From assembly GCA_031177685.1 (NCBI GenBank), contig JAPSGI010000020.1, positions 1-48,844 of the forward strand: a stretch of DNA of 48,844 nucleotides. The letters run 5' to 3'. Positions within the stretch are counted from its first letter, which is position 1. Each line of letters starts with the position of its first letter. Made by a program: the position numbers and the translations under genes. Of the stretch, positions 38,452-47,508 are shown piece by piece. The notes below the pieces were generated by a model, which saw nothing but the letters and a program-made list of their open reading frames with translations, searched no databases and was not told the origin of the DNA. Source of the DNA: Solirubrobacteraceae bacterium (GTDB taxonomy: Bacteria > Actinomycetota > Thermoleophilia > Solirubrobacterales > Solirubrobacteraceae).

Positions 38452-39951
38452 ATGCGCCGCCGCCCGCCCATCGAGGTCATCGTGTTCGTGGTCGGCGCGT
38501 CCAGTCTCGGCGCCGAGATCGCGGCCGCGAGGCTGCTGGCGCCGTACTTCGGCGCCTCCACGATCGTGTGGGCGAACACGATCGCCACCGTCCTGGTCGC
38601 GCTGTCCATCGGCTACTGGATCGGCGGCCGGCTGGCGGCGCGCAACCCGACCCCCCGCGGCATGTCGGGGCTCGTCCTGGGCGCCGCGGTCCTGCTCGCG
38701 GTCGTGCCGTTCGCGGCCGGCCCCTTCCTGCGCACGTCGGTGAAGGCCTTCGACGCGCTGTCCGCCGGTGCCTTCTTCGGCTCGCTGTTCGGCGTGCTGG
38801 TCCTCGTCGCCGTCCCGGTGATCCTGCTCGGCGCCGTCGCGCCCTACGCGATCCGGCTGCGCGTGCGCACGGTGGAGGAGTCCGGCGCGGTGGCGGGGCG
38901 CCTGTACGCGATCTCGACGGTCGGCTCGCTGGTCGGCGTCTTCCTCTCCGCGCTGGCGATGATCCCCTTCCTGGGGACGCGACGCACCTTCCTCGCCTTC
39001 GCGCTGGCGCTCGCGGTGGTGGGTGCGCTGGGCCTGCGCCGGCGCTACGTCCTGGCGCCGCTGGCGGTCGCGCTGCTGATCGCGGTCCCGGTGGGAACCG
39101 TCAAGGGCCAGGACGGGCGCGTGATCTGGGAGCGCGAGACGACCTACCAGTACGCGCGCGTGACCGAGGACGCGGAAGGCGAGCGCAACCTCGAGCTCAA
39201 CGAGGGCCAGGCCGTGCACTCGGTGTACCGCCCGGACACGGTGCTGACCGACGGAGTGTGGGACGGCTACCTCGTGCTGCCCTTCGCCGCGCGGCGCGAC
39301 CCGCCGCGCCGCGTCGCCATCCTCGGCAACGCGGCCGGCACCACCGCGCGCGCCTACGAGCGGTTCTTCCCGCGCGCGCGCATCGACGGCGTGGAGATCG
39401 ACGGCGACTTGACGGAGGTCGGGCGCGAGCTGTTCGGGATGGACAACCCGCGGCTGCGCACGCACACCGCCGACGCGCGGCCGTGGCTCGCCGAGCAGGA
39501 CGACGGGCGTTTCGACGCGATCTTCGTCGACGCCTACCGCCAGCCCTACATCCCCTTCTACCTGGCCACGCGGGAGTTCTTCGAACTGGCCCGCGAGAAG
39601 CTCGCACCGGGCGGCGTGGTGGTCGTCAACGCCGGGCACCCGGAGGGCTCCGACGACCTAGAGGAGGTGCTGAGCGCGACGATGCGCGAGGCGTTCCCGA
39701 CCGTGCTGCGCGACCCGATCGAGGACACCAACACGCTGCTGCTCGCCACCGCGGCGAGCGGGGCGGGCCCGGCGCGCCTGCGCGCCGCCGTTCCGCGGCT
39801 GCCGCCCGAGCTGCGCCCGCTCGCCGAGGAGTCGGCGGCCCGGCTCGCGCCCTCCCTGCGCGGCGGTCGCGTCTACACCGACGACCGCGCGCCGGTGGAG
39901 TGGCTCATCGACACCTCCATCGTCGAGTACGCCGCCGGAGGCGGCGAATAG
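38452..39951 (+). CDS. Membrane-fused spermidine synthase-like protein
   Basis: A 499-aa protein. The N-terminal half has about six to seven membrane segments (VIVFVVGASSLGAEIAAARL ... LVALSIGYWIGGRLAARNPT). The C-terminal half from about 220 is a Rossmann aminopropyl/methyl-transferase domain (RRVAILGNAAGTTARAYERF, IDGVEIDGDLTEVGRELFGM, DAIFVDAYRQPYIPFYLAT). Such fusions are common in Actinobacteria. Whether they make polyamines is not settled; the usual catalytic DD(Y) segment is changed to FVDAYRQPY, which weakens that. Confidence 0.9.
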   Translation: MRRRPPIEVIVFVVGASSLGAEIAAARLLAPYFGASTIVWANTIATVLVALSIGYWIGGRLAARNPTPRGMSGLVLGAAVLLAVVPFAAGPFLRTSVKAFDALSAGAFFGSLFGVLVLVAVPVILLGAVAPYAIRLRVRTVEESGAVAGRLYAISTVGSLVGVFLSALAMIPFLGTRRTFLAFALALAVVGALGLRRRYVLAPLAVALLIAVPVGTVKGQDGRVIWERETTYQYARVTEDAEGERNLELNEGQAVHSVYRPDTVLTDGVWDGYLVLPFAARRDPPRRVAILGNAAGTTARAYERFFPRARIDGVEIDGDLTEVGRELFGMDNPRLRTHTADARPWLAEQDDGRFDAIFVDAYRQPYIPFYLATREFFELAREKLAPGGVVVVNAGHPEGSDDLEEVLSATMREAFPTVLRDPIEDTNTLLLATAASGAGPARLRAAVPRLPPELRPLAEESAARLAPSLRGGRVYTDDRAPVEWLIDTSIVEYAAGGGE

Positions 39952-39967
39952 CCCAGTCGCGGGTCTG

Positions 39968-40474
39968 TCAGGCCGCGAGCTCGGCCTCGATGAAGCGGGT
40001 GCCGCTGCCGGCGATCACGTGCTCGAGGTCGCGGGCGATCGAGGCGATCAGCCGCTGGACCGGCGCGTTGTCGGCCAGGGTGGTGGCGGTGAAGCGGCGG
40101 ATCCCGCGGGCGCGGGCCTCGTCGACCAGCAGGCGGGCCAGCGCGCGGCCGGCGCCGTGTCCCTGGTAGCGGTCGCCGACGACGATCGCGAACTCCGCCG
40201 TGTCCGGGCGCTCGCGGTCGCGGATGAAGCGCGCGACGCCCACGATGTGCGAGGGGTTCTCCGCCTCGACCGCGATCAGGGCGACGTGGTCGGCGCCGTC
40301 GACCTCGGTGAGGTAGCGCAGCTCGCCGGCGGTGAAGCGGGGCTTGGGGGACAGGAAGCGCCGGTACTGGCTCTCCGGGGACAGCAGGCGCAGCCCGTTG
40401 ACGAGGAGCGGCTTGTCGCCCGGCTCGATGGGCCGGACGACCATCTTCAGGCCGCTCTCCAAGGCAACGTTCAC
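39968..40474 (-). CDS. GNAT-family N-acetyltransferase
   Basis: A 168-aa protein with the acetyl-CoA loop VVGDRYQGHGAGRALARLLV (Q/RxxGxG/A) and the preceding strand DTAEFAIVV. The N-terminus (VRPIEPGDKPLLVNGLRLLS, SPESQYRRFL) resembles GNAT domains of Pat-type protein acetyltransferases, here without a cyclic-nucleotide domain. GTG start at 40474, with TAGGTT six bases upstream. Confidence 0.9.
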   Translation of the reverse strand: MNVALESGLKMVVRPIEPGDKPLLVNGLRLLSPESQYRRFLSPKPRFTAGELRYLTEVDGADHVALIAVEAENPSHIVGVARFIRDRERPDTAEFAIVVGDRYQGHGAGRALARLLVDEARARGIRRFTATTLADNAPVQRLIASIARDLEHVIAGSGTRFIEAELAA

Positions 40475-40480
40475 ATTTGC

Positions 40481-40486
40481 AACCTA
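40481..40486 (-). promoter_or_regulatory. -10 box for the GNAT gene
   Basis: TAGGTT on the minus strand, six bases before the GTG at 40474. No Shine-Dalgarno. Confidence 0.4.
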
Positions 40487-40529
40487 CGCCCGCCGGGCGG
40501 CCCGCACTGTGGGCCGTGTCACAGCCGGC

Positions 40530-41867
<1,338 letters not shown>

Positions 41868-41923
41868 GGGGTTCGTTCTCCTCGCCTGATGGGCCACGTG
41901 TACCCCCATTCTGCCGAAACGAA

Positions 41924-41949
41924 GGGGGGCGGCCCGCAGGCCGCCCCCC
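41924..41949 (-). terminator. intrinsic terminator after the 41970-42827 gene
   Basis: A perfect 11-bp stem (GGGGGGCGGCC / GGCCGCCCCCC) with a four-base loop. On the minus strand it is followed by TTCGTTT. It lies 20 bases beyond the upstream gene's stop and before the citrate synthase leader. Confidence 0.75.
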
Positions 41950-41969
41950 TGTCCGGCTTTCGGTGCGTC

Positions 41970-42827
41970 CTAGAAGCTGGCGTCGTTGGCCATCTTCACC
42001 GGCTCGACGAACAGCGTGCGCTTGCCGACGGCGGCCGCCGCCATGGGCGAGTCGCCGCTGTTGTCCTGGTTGTCGGCGTCGCGCAGGCTCGAGGCCAGGC
42101 GCGCGTGCACCTCGATCAGGACGATGCCCTTGCCGTTGCCCTGGTAGTTGCTGTCGTACACCGATCCCACGTTGAGCGCGGCCCAGTTGAACCCGTTGGC
42201 CTCGCGCGTGCGGTTGTAGGAGCGGATGACGATGTCGTCCTCCTCGTCCTCGTCGGCGGTCGGCGCACCCTGAGGCGCGGGGACCGTCGTCGTCTCGATG
42301 TTCTCGGTCTTCATCCGCGTCGCGCGGTTGCAGAAGACCACACGGCCCTGCTGCTCGGCTTGATCGGCGGGATCGACCGTGCCACCGGGCAGCAGGGTCG
42401 GGTTGGCCGCGGGCGGCCCCTCCTCGTCGAGGCTGACCGGCACGACCTTGCCGTCGATCGTCACCCAGACCTCGACGCGCGCCTTGGACTCGGCGTCGTC
42501 GTCGCCGAACGTCGCGGTGTTGGTCCACAGCGCGCACTCGCTGGTGACGGAGATCCGCAGGTCGCTCGGGTGCGAGAACTTGCCCCGGCCCTGGGCGAGG
42601 ATCACCTCGTCGGACCGCTCGGTGATCCTCTCGGTCGCCGTCGCCGGACCCGGCGACGTATGCATGAACTCGACCTTGGACGCCGAGACCCAGACCTTGT
42701 TGGCCGGCGTGTGCGTGGCCTGGGCCGCGTCACGGTTGGCGAAGTACAGCGCGACGACCAGAGCGGTGATCGCCACGCCGAGCGCGATCAGCGCGATCCG
42801 GCGCACGCGCGGCAGCGAGATGTCCAT
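41970..42827 (-). CDS. Membrane-anchored hypothetical protein
   Basis: A 285-aa protein of unknown family. After MDISLPRVRR comes one hydrophobic segment (IALIALGVAITALVVALYFA), then an outer domain of about 255 residues with two Cys, an acidic linker (ADEDEEDD) and a Gly/Asn-rich part. It lacks a lipobox. GGGGAGGAG lies just before the ATG. A terminator follows it and an inverted repeat lies upstream, so it is a single regulated unit. Confidence 0.75.
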   Translation of the reverse strand: MDISLPRVRRIALIALGVAITALVVALYFANRDAAQATHTPANKVWVSASKVEFMHTSPGPATATERITERSDEVILAQGRGKFSHPSDLRISVTSECALWTNTATFGDDDAESKARVEVWVTIDGKVVPVSLDEEGPPAANPTLLPGGTVDPADQAEQQGRVVFCNRATRMKTENIETTTVPAPQGAPTADEDEEDDIVIRSYNRTREANGFNWAALNVGSVYDSNYQGNGKGIVLIEVHARLASSLRDADNQDNSGDSPMAAAAVGKRTLFVEPVKMANDASF

Positions 42828-42861
42828 GAAGCTCCTCCCCTGAGTGACAGATGCGCGCTTT

Positions 42862-42885
42862 CGAATAAACGTCCTCGTTCATTCG
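42862..42885. promoter_or_regulatory. inverted repeat, candidate TetR-type operator
   Basis: CGAATAAACG-TCCT-CGTTCATTCG is a ten-base inverted repeat with one mismatch, 34 bases upstream of the ATG at 42827. The arms are AT-rich in GC-rich DNA, and GAATGAACG/CGTTTATTC half-sites resemble TetR-family operators. No repressor gene is adjacent. The rest of 42886-42935 shows nothing clear. Confidence 0.45.
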
Positions 42886-42935
42886 GAGCGCTGCCGCTAA
42901 CAACTCGCGAGAGCTCGGTTTCGTAACGCCGACTT

Positions 42936-43271
42936 CTAGCGCCGCTTCCAGCCGCCGCCGAAGAAGCGGCCCAGCCGGCCGGCGCGCGGATTGGCCTGGA
43001 ACTCGGGCGCGGCGGGCTCGTAGCGGGGCAGCTCCGCGGCCTGCGCGGCGTCGATCGACAGCGTCACGAGCCCGTCCGTGATGCGCCTGACCTCGGGCGC
43101 GTCCACGAACAACTCGCCGCGGTCCGTGCGCATCACGATGCCGTCGAAGATGTGCTCGCGCTCGTTCTCCAGCACGCGTTCCGTCGTGCCCAGCTCCGCG
43201 CCGTCCGCGGACTCGACCGGCGTGCCGCGCCGCAGCAGCTTGTAGGAGATCGCCGGGCCGCCGTCCGTCAC
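42936..43271 (-). CDS. PRC-barrel-like small protein
   Basis: A 111-aa protein. The segment YKLLRRGTPVESADGAELGT to VMRTDRGELFVDAPEVRRIT looks like a PRC-barrel beta domain, a fold of RimM and photosynthetic reaction-centre H proteins. The C-terminus is Gly/Arg-rich. GTG at 43271 overlaps the dcd stop (GTGA), so it is translated after dcd. Function unknown. Confidence 0.7.
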   Translation of the reverse strand: MTDGGPAISYKLLRRGTPVESADGAELGTTERVLENEREHIFDGIVMRTDRGELFVDAPEVRRITDGLVTLSIDAAQAAELPRYEPAAPEFQANPRAGRLGRFFGGGWKRR

Positions 43272-44812
43272 TGCCCGTACCGGCTCGCGGTCGCGTCGAC
43301 CTGGCCCTGGTAGTGGCTGCCCAGCTCCGCGTGGCCGTACGGCCGCTCGGCCGGCGCGTCCAGCGTCATGAACGACAGCTGCGCGATCGGGAGCTTGTGG
43401 TAGAGGCGGATCGGCACGCGCGTCAAGTTCGCCAGCTCCAGCGTCAGCGTCCCCTTCCACCCGGGATCGCAGAACCCGGCGGTGGCGTGGACGATGAGCC
43501 CGAGCCGGCCCAGCGAGCTGTTGTGGGTGGGGATGAAGGAGCGGGTCACCAGGAACACGCCGCGCGGCGAGGCGACCTGGATGCAGCGGACGGGGACGCT
43601 CTCGACCGGTTCGACGCCAACGACCCCACGGCTGAGATTGAAACGGCCGCCCGTCTTCTGGCGCTCCAGCTTGCGTGACAGCCGGAAGACCGGCCGGTCG
43701 GGCGTGAAGCACACCTCCCACTTGGGGCCGCAGTCCTTGCCGTTCCACCACGCGGTCTTCCTCGCCACCCTGGGCTTGAAGCCGAGGCTTGCGATCAGCT
43801 CGCGGTACTGGTCAGCCAGCCGCAGGCTCGTGGTGGTCAGCTCGCAGCGTCCGAGCTTGTCGACGTAGCCGTCGGTGTCCATGAGTCCGGCCAGCAGAGC
43901 CTGCCGCTGCGTCACGCTCGCCTGCATGTACTCGCGCGGGATGTGCTTGTTGCCAAGCAGCCGGGCATTGCGCAGCCGGCTCGAGAGCGAGCCATTGCGC
44001 GCATAGCGGCCGGCACTTACCGCGACGCGGCAGCCCTCGCGCTCGAGCTCGCGCAGGATCTGGTCGTCGGCCGAGGTGATCTCCGCCTTGGTGCTCGTGC
44101 CGTCTCCCAGCCAGACACCGAGGACGTACGGCGGGATGGGGAGGTCGCGCTCGGGATAGTGGACGGGCTCCGCCAGCGCGACGTGGTGGTTGTATTCGCG
44201 TCCCGACCTCAGGGTGCGCTCGATGTCGGCTGTGGTGACCACGCGTGGCGGGAGATGACGACTCCGGTCGGTCTTCGTGCGGACCTCCCACTGATGGGAG
44301 AGGTCCGCCACGATCGTCTCTCCGTCCGAGAACGTGAGTTGCCGGCACGGACGTTCGAGCATCGGCTCGGTGGTGGCGAGGACCGTGGTCGGACGGCCGG
44401 CGTGGTCGAACACCTCGTCGCCGACCTCGATCTCACCCATGAGCTTCCAGCCTTCGGGTGTAGGGACATGCGTGTCCAGGGCGAGCGCCTTCCCTTCGAT
44501 TCGGGCGACGATGTCCTCCGGCAGCTCCACCCATTCCTCGGTGCGGCCGAGGGCGAACTCGCCGGGGTGGATGACGAAGGGCTCGTCGCCGCTGACCCGG
44601 ACCTCCTCCGTCAGGTGGGAGGGCGGGTCGCGCAGGTCGATCGCCGAGGCGCGGTGGTTGTGGAAGACGCGGAAGGAGTCGCCGAGGCGCAGGTCCACGC
44701 TGGCAGGCTGCACCAGGGCCGGGTCCCAGGGATCGATCTTGATGCGGCCGGACTCCACCAGCCGGCGGATCGTCCCGTCCGACAGCACCGAGGTGGGCGC
44801 GCGCTCGCTCAT
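43268..44812 (-). CDS. dcd: dCTP deaminase interrupted by an intein
   Basis: A 514-aa precursor. Residues 1-108 and 432-514 join to a 191-aa dCTP deaminase, the normal family length. N-extein landmarks are QPASVDLRLGDSFRVF, HPGEFALGRTEEWVELPEDI and IEGK. The C-extein begins SSLGRLGLIVHATAGFCDPG and ends YQGQVDATASRYGQ, a form seen in bifunctional dUMP-forming enzymes of Actinobacteria. It feeds dUMP to thymidylate synthesis. Residues 109-431 are an intein. ATG at 44812 has no clear Shine-Dalgarno or -10. The PRC-barrel gene overlaps its stop. Confidence 0.95.
   Translation of the reverse strand: MSERAPTSVLSDGTIRRLVESGRIKIDPWDPALVQPASVDLRLGDSFRVFHNHRASAIDLRDPPSHLTEEVRVSGDEPFVIHPGEFALGRTEEWVELPEDIVARIEGKALALDTHVPTPEGWKLMGEIEVGDEVFDHAGRPTTVLATTEPMLERPCRQLTFSDGETIVADLSHQWEVRTKTDRSRHLPPRVVTTADIERTLRSGREYNHHVALAEPVHYPERDLPIPPYVLGVWLGDGTSTKAEITSADDQILRELEREGCRVAVSAGRYARNGSLSSRLRNARLLGNKHIPREYMQASVTQRQALLAGLMDTDGYVDKLGRCELTTTSLRLADQYRELIASLGFKPRVARKTAWWNGKDCGPKWEVCFTPDRPVFRLSRKLERQKTGGRFNLSRGVVGVEPVESVPVRCIQVASPRGVFLVTRSFIPTHNSSLGRLGLIVHATAGFCDPGWKGTLTLELANLTRVPIRLYHKLPIAQLSFMTLDAPAERPYGHAELGSHYQGQVDATASRYGQ
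43520..44488 (-). mobile_element. Class 3-type intein with LAGLIDADG homing endonuclease in dcd
   Basis: 323 residues (109-431 of the precursor). The N-terminus is ALALDTHVPTPEGWKLMGEI (Ala1 instead of Cys/Ser). Block B has His173 and Trp175 in SHQWEV, block F has Cys410 in VRCIQV, and block G is SFIPTHN with Thr429, followed by Ser+1. The Trp/Cys/Thr triad with Ala1 is the known signature of class 3 inteins, in which the block F Cys makes the first attack. LGVWLGDG (Asp237) and LLAGLMDTDG (Asp314) are the two endonuclease motifs, both intact. Confidence 0.93.
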
Positions 44813-44843
44813 TCGCGCGAAGTCTTTCAGGACGCCGCGACGC

Positions 44844-45101
44844 TCAGTGCTCGAGCAGCCGGGCGCGCGCGTGGGTCGTGCGCACGCGCGGGGGCGCGGC
44901 GGGCAGCGGGGCGCCGTGGGGGTCGCGGCCGCGCGGGCGCGGCCGGCGCGGATGGCGGGGATGCGGCCGGTCGTGGATGCCGCCGTCGCCGGGCTGGTCG
45001 GCGGGCTCGGGCTCCTGGCGGATGGCCCACCACACGATCCACAGCAGCGCGGCGATCGGCAGCTTGAGGAACACCATCAAGTAGAGAAACGTCCACTCCA
45101 C
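44844..45101 (-). CDS. Small single-pass membrane protein with a basic His/Arg/Pro-rich tail
   Basis: An 85-aa protein from the GTG at 45101: MEWTFLYLMVFLKLPIAALL, a hydrophobic helix ending WWAIR, then an acidic stretch and a His/Arg/Pro-rich tail. No family recognised. The start is supported by a promoter whose TAGGCT lies seven bases upstream; a longer frame from 45137 begins in the -35. It lies 31 bases upstream of dcd and may be co-transcribed. Confidence 0.6.
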   Translation of the reverse strand: MEWTFLYLMVFLKLPIAALLWIVWWAIRQEPEPADQPGDGGIHDRPHPRHPRRPRPRGRDPHGAPLPAAPPRVRTTHARARLLEH

Positions 45102-45108
45102 GCGGGCT

Positions 45109-45137
45109 AGCCTACCCAGCGTCCGGCGAGCTGTCAC
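45109..45137 (-). promoter_or_regulatory. promoter with -35 and -10 for the small membrane protein and perhaps dcd
   Basis: On the minus strand GTGACA (45137-45132, five of six consensus) and TAGGCT (45114-45109) are 17 bases apart. The GTG start is seven bases beyond, which predicts a leaderless message. Confidence 0.6.
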
Positions 45138-45146
45138 GCGCCACGG

Positions 45147-46058
45147 TCAGGCCGCGCCGGCCAGCCGCGCGCGGGTGTCCGGCCCCGCCACGTCGCCGCG
45201 CTCCAGCGCGCGGCGGCGCCAGCGGACGTAGCCGGGGCCGGTGTTGCGCAGCGCCGCCGGCATTACCAGCGTGGCCGAGCGCGACGCGGCGCACAGGGCG
45301 CGGAACTCCGCGTCCTTCGCACGCGTCCAGTCCAGGTCGAAGCGATCGCGCAGCTGCGCCGGCAGCACTCCCACCGTGGCGAGCGCGCCGAGCCGCGCCA
45401 GGGGCAGGCTCGCCACACGCCAGACGCCTTCGCCCAGCCCCGGGATCGGTGGCGGGGCGGGCCGTGTAAGGGTCTTCAGGACGCCCTGCACGACCTCGTT
45501 GTCCTCCAGGCGCTCGGCGACCATCGCGTCGAAGTAGGCGCGAAACCCGTCCCATGACTCGGGCAGGTCGCCCTCGCGCACGCCCACCAGCCGGCCCACG
45601 TCGCGCCACTGCGCGTAGAAGCGCGCGACGGTGTCGCGGCGCATCGGCCGGCCGAACGCGCGGTGCCCGGCCACGATCGCCTGGGCGAGCGTCGCGTGTA
45701 CCCACGCGTAGGCCTCGGGCTCCAGCGCGTGGTAGCGCGTGCCGTCGGATCGCGCGCCCTTGATGTCGCGGTGCAGCTCGCGCACCCGCCGCCCGGTCTC
45801 GGCGGCCAGTCGCGGCCCGCCGTAGACCATCACGTAGGAGTAGTCCAGCGTGCGCAGCAGGCGGCCCCAGGGGTCCTCGGCGTAGTTGGAGTGCTCGCCC
45901 ACCCCGGCGCCCACCGTGGGGTGGGACACCTGCAGGACGAGCGCGTAGCCCGCGCCGGCCAGTAGCCGCGCGTCGCCCGCGTAGCGCCACAGCGTCGACC
46001 CGGGACGCGGCACGAGGTCCGGCGCCGCGCCGGCGGAGGGAAGCGCGGGATCCCCCAT
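45147..46058 (-). CDS. Oxygenase MpaB-family (DUF2236) protein
   Basis: A 303-aa protein from ATG 46058. The segments WRYAGDARLLAGAGYALVLQ VSHP, HSNYAEDPWGRLLRTLDY and the mid-protein HALEPEAYAWVHATLAQAIV with its His and Trp fit the DUF2236/MpaB/Lcp-like heme-binding family. Most members are uncharacterised; some oxidise isoprenoid chains. The start is chosen because TACCGT lies seven bases upstream; ATG 46067 is the alternative. Confidence 0.87.
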   Translation of the reverse strand: MGDPALPSAGAAPDLVPRPGSTLWRYAGDARLLAGAGYALVLQVSHPTVGAGVGEHSNYAEDPWGRLLRTLDYSYVMVYGGPRLAAETGRRVRELHRDIKGARSDGTRYHALEPEAYAWVHATLAQAIVAGHRAFGRPMRRDTVARFYAQWRDVGRLVGVREGDLPESWDGFRAYFDAMVAERLEDNEVVQGVLKTLTRPAPPPIPGLGEGVWRVASLPLARLGALATVGVLPAQLRDRFDLDWTRAKDAEFRALCAASRSATLVMPAALRNTGPGYVRWRRRALERGDVAGPDTRARLAGAA

Positions 46059-46065
46059 GGCGTTC

Positions 46066-46071
46066 ACGGTA
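46066..46071 (-). promoter_or_regulatory. -10 box for the leaderless MpaB-family gene
   Basis: TACCGT on the minus strand ends seven bases before ATG 46058. It shares the 115-base intergenic region with the divergent MCE promoter. Confidence 0.45.
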
Positions 46072-46118
46072 CGCCACGCGGAGCTCGCGCACCACCCTTT
46101 GCGGGCGCCGGTTCACGC

Positions 46119-46148
46119 TTGGCAGTCGCGACGATCCACCAGTACGTT
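46119..46148 (+). promoter_or_regulatory. promoter of the MCE operon
   Basis: TTGGCA (46119-46124, five of six consensus) and TACGTT (46143-46148) are 18 bases apart. The start would be near 46156, and the leader of about 18 nt includes GGGAGGAAGGGG, a Shine-Dalgarno for the ATG at 46174. Confidence 0.6.
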
Positions 46149-46173
46149 GACCGGGGACCATGGGAGGAAGGGG

Positions 46174-47508
46174 ATGCGGGATCTCACCCCTTCGGGCATC
46201 GTCGTACGGATACTGAGCGCGGCCGCGCTCGCCGTCACGGCGGTGGCCGTGGCGGCGCTGCTGCTGACCGCCGGCGAAGACTACGAGCTGCGGGTGCGCC
46301 TGGACAACGCCGGGCAACTCGTCAACGGCAACCTCGTGAAGGTCGGCGGGCACGAGGTCGGCGAGATCGAGGACATCGAGCTCACCGACCGCAACGAGGC
46401 GCAGCTGCGGGTCCGCATCGACGACCGCGACCTGGCGCCGCTGCACGAGGGCACCACCGCGACCGTGCGCGCGACGTCGCTGTCGGGCGTGGCCAACCGC
46501 TACCTCGCCCTGTCGCCCGGCCCGAACAGCAATCCCGAGATCCCCGACGGCGGGACGATCGAGGCGGTCGACGTGCGGGGCGCCGTCGAGCTGGACGCCG
46601 TGCTCAACACGCTGGACATCGAGACGCGGGCGGCGCTGAGCCGGGCCGTGCGCCAATCGGCGGTCCAGTACTCCGGCGCCGAGCGCGCGGCGAACGCCGG
46701 CCTGGCGCGATTGAACCCGGCGCTGTCCCAGACGGCGCAGACCAGCCGCGAGCTCACGCGCGACACGGAGGCGCTGACGCGTTTCGTGGTCGAGTCGGCG
46801 GCGGTCGCCTCCGCCGTGGCGGGCCGCTCGGCCGACCTGGAGCAGGGCATCGCCAACGCGGCCGCCACGGCCGACGCCGTGGCGGGCGAGGCCGCGTCGC
46901 TGGACGTCGCCTTGCGCGCGGCGCCGCTGGCCCTGCGGCGCTCCAACACCACGCTGGTGGACGTGCGCGCCGCCCTGCGCGAGCTGCGCCCGGCGCTGCG
47001 CGAGGCGCGACCCGTCGCGCCGCGGCTCGCCCGCTTCCTGGAGGAAGCCGAGCCGGTGGCGCGCGATGCGCGGCCGGTGGTGGGCGACCTGCGCGCGCTC
47101 GTGGCCGACCTGCTGCCGGCGCTGCGCGGGCTGCCGGCGCTCGAGCGCTCCGCCGTGCCGGCCGTCAGCGCCGCCGCGCGCGCGCTGGAGGACGCGGCCC
47201 CCATCGTCGCGGCGGCGCGTCCCTACGTGCCCGATCTGGTGGGCGGCCTGCTCAACGGCTTCGGCGGCGTCACCGGCGGCTACTACGACGCCAACGGGCA
47301 CTACGCGCGCATCTCCTTCCAGGGTGGGCCCTACTCGCTCGACCAGTCGGGGTCGCTGGTGCCGGTGCCCCCCTCCGACGGCGGGCTGGCGGGCTACCGC
47401 AAGGGGATCCTGGCCCGCTGCCCCGGCGCCGCGACGCAGCCCGCGCCCGACGGCTCCAACCCGTTCGCCCCGCCCGAGGCGCCATGCCGGCGCGAGGACT
47501 CGCCGTGA
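46174..47508 (+). CDS. MCE/MlaD-family lipid-transport protein
   Basis: A 444-aa protein. An N-terminal anchor (about residues 10-32) is followed by one MlaD domain (ELRVRLDNAGQLVNGNLVKV, GGHEVGEIEDIELTDRNEAQ, SLSGVANRYLALSPGP). Then comes a long Ala/Arg/Leu-rich helical stalk (to about 365) and a short C-terminal domain with GGYYDANGHYARISFQGGPY. MCE proteins form the outer binding part of ABC lipid importers. It overlaps the next MCE gene (GTGA). No YrbE permease gene lies upstream; permease genes, if in this operon, would be downstream of the window. Confidence 0.93.
   Translation: MRDLTPSGIVVRILSAAALAVTAVAVAALLLTAGEDYELRVRLDNAGQLVNGNLVKVGGHEVGEIEDIELTDRNEAQLRVRIDDRDLAPLHEGTTATVRATSLSGVANRYLALSPGPNSNPEIPDGGTIEAVDVRGAVELDAVLNTLDIETRAALSRAVRQSAVQYSGAERAANAGLARLNPALSQTAQTSRELTRDTEALTRFVVESAAVASAVAGRSADLEQGIANAAATADAVAGEAASLDVALRAAPLALRRSNTTLVDVRAALRELRPALREARPVAPRLARFLEEAEPVARDARPVVGDLRALVADLLPALRGLPALERSAVPAVSAAARALEDAAPIVAAARPYVPDLVGGLLNGFGGVTGGYYDANGHYARISFQGGPYSLDQSGSLVPVPPSDGGLAGYRKGILARCPGAATQPAPDGSNPFAPPEAPCRREDSP

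Noticed and set aside
42936-43751. A 271-codon minus-strand frame ending at 42936
   Set aside because: Its first two thirds oppose the dcd C-extein and intein frame; only the last 111 codons from GTG 43271 are a plausible gene.
43268-44812. dcd as a pseudogene or a gene with an unrelated domain insertion
   Set aside because: Both exteins are full and in frame, and the insert has intein splice blocks and Ala1/HN/Ser+1 junctions.
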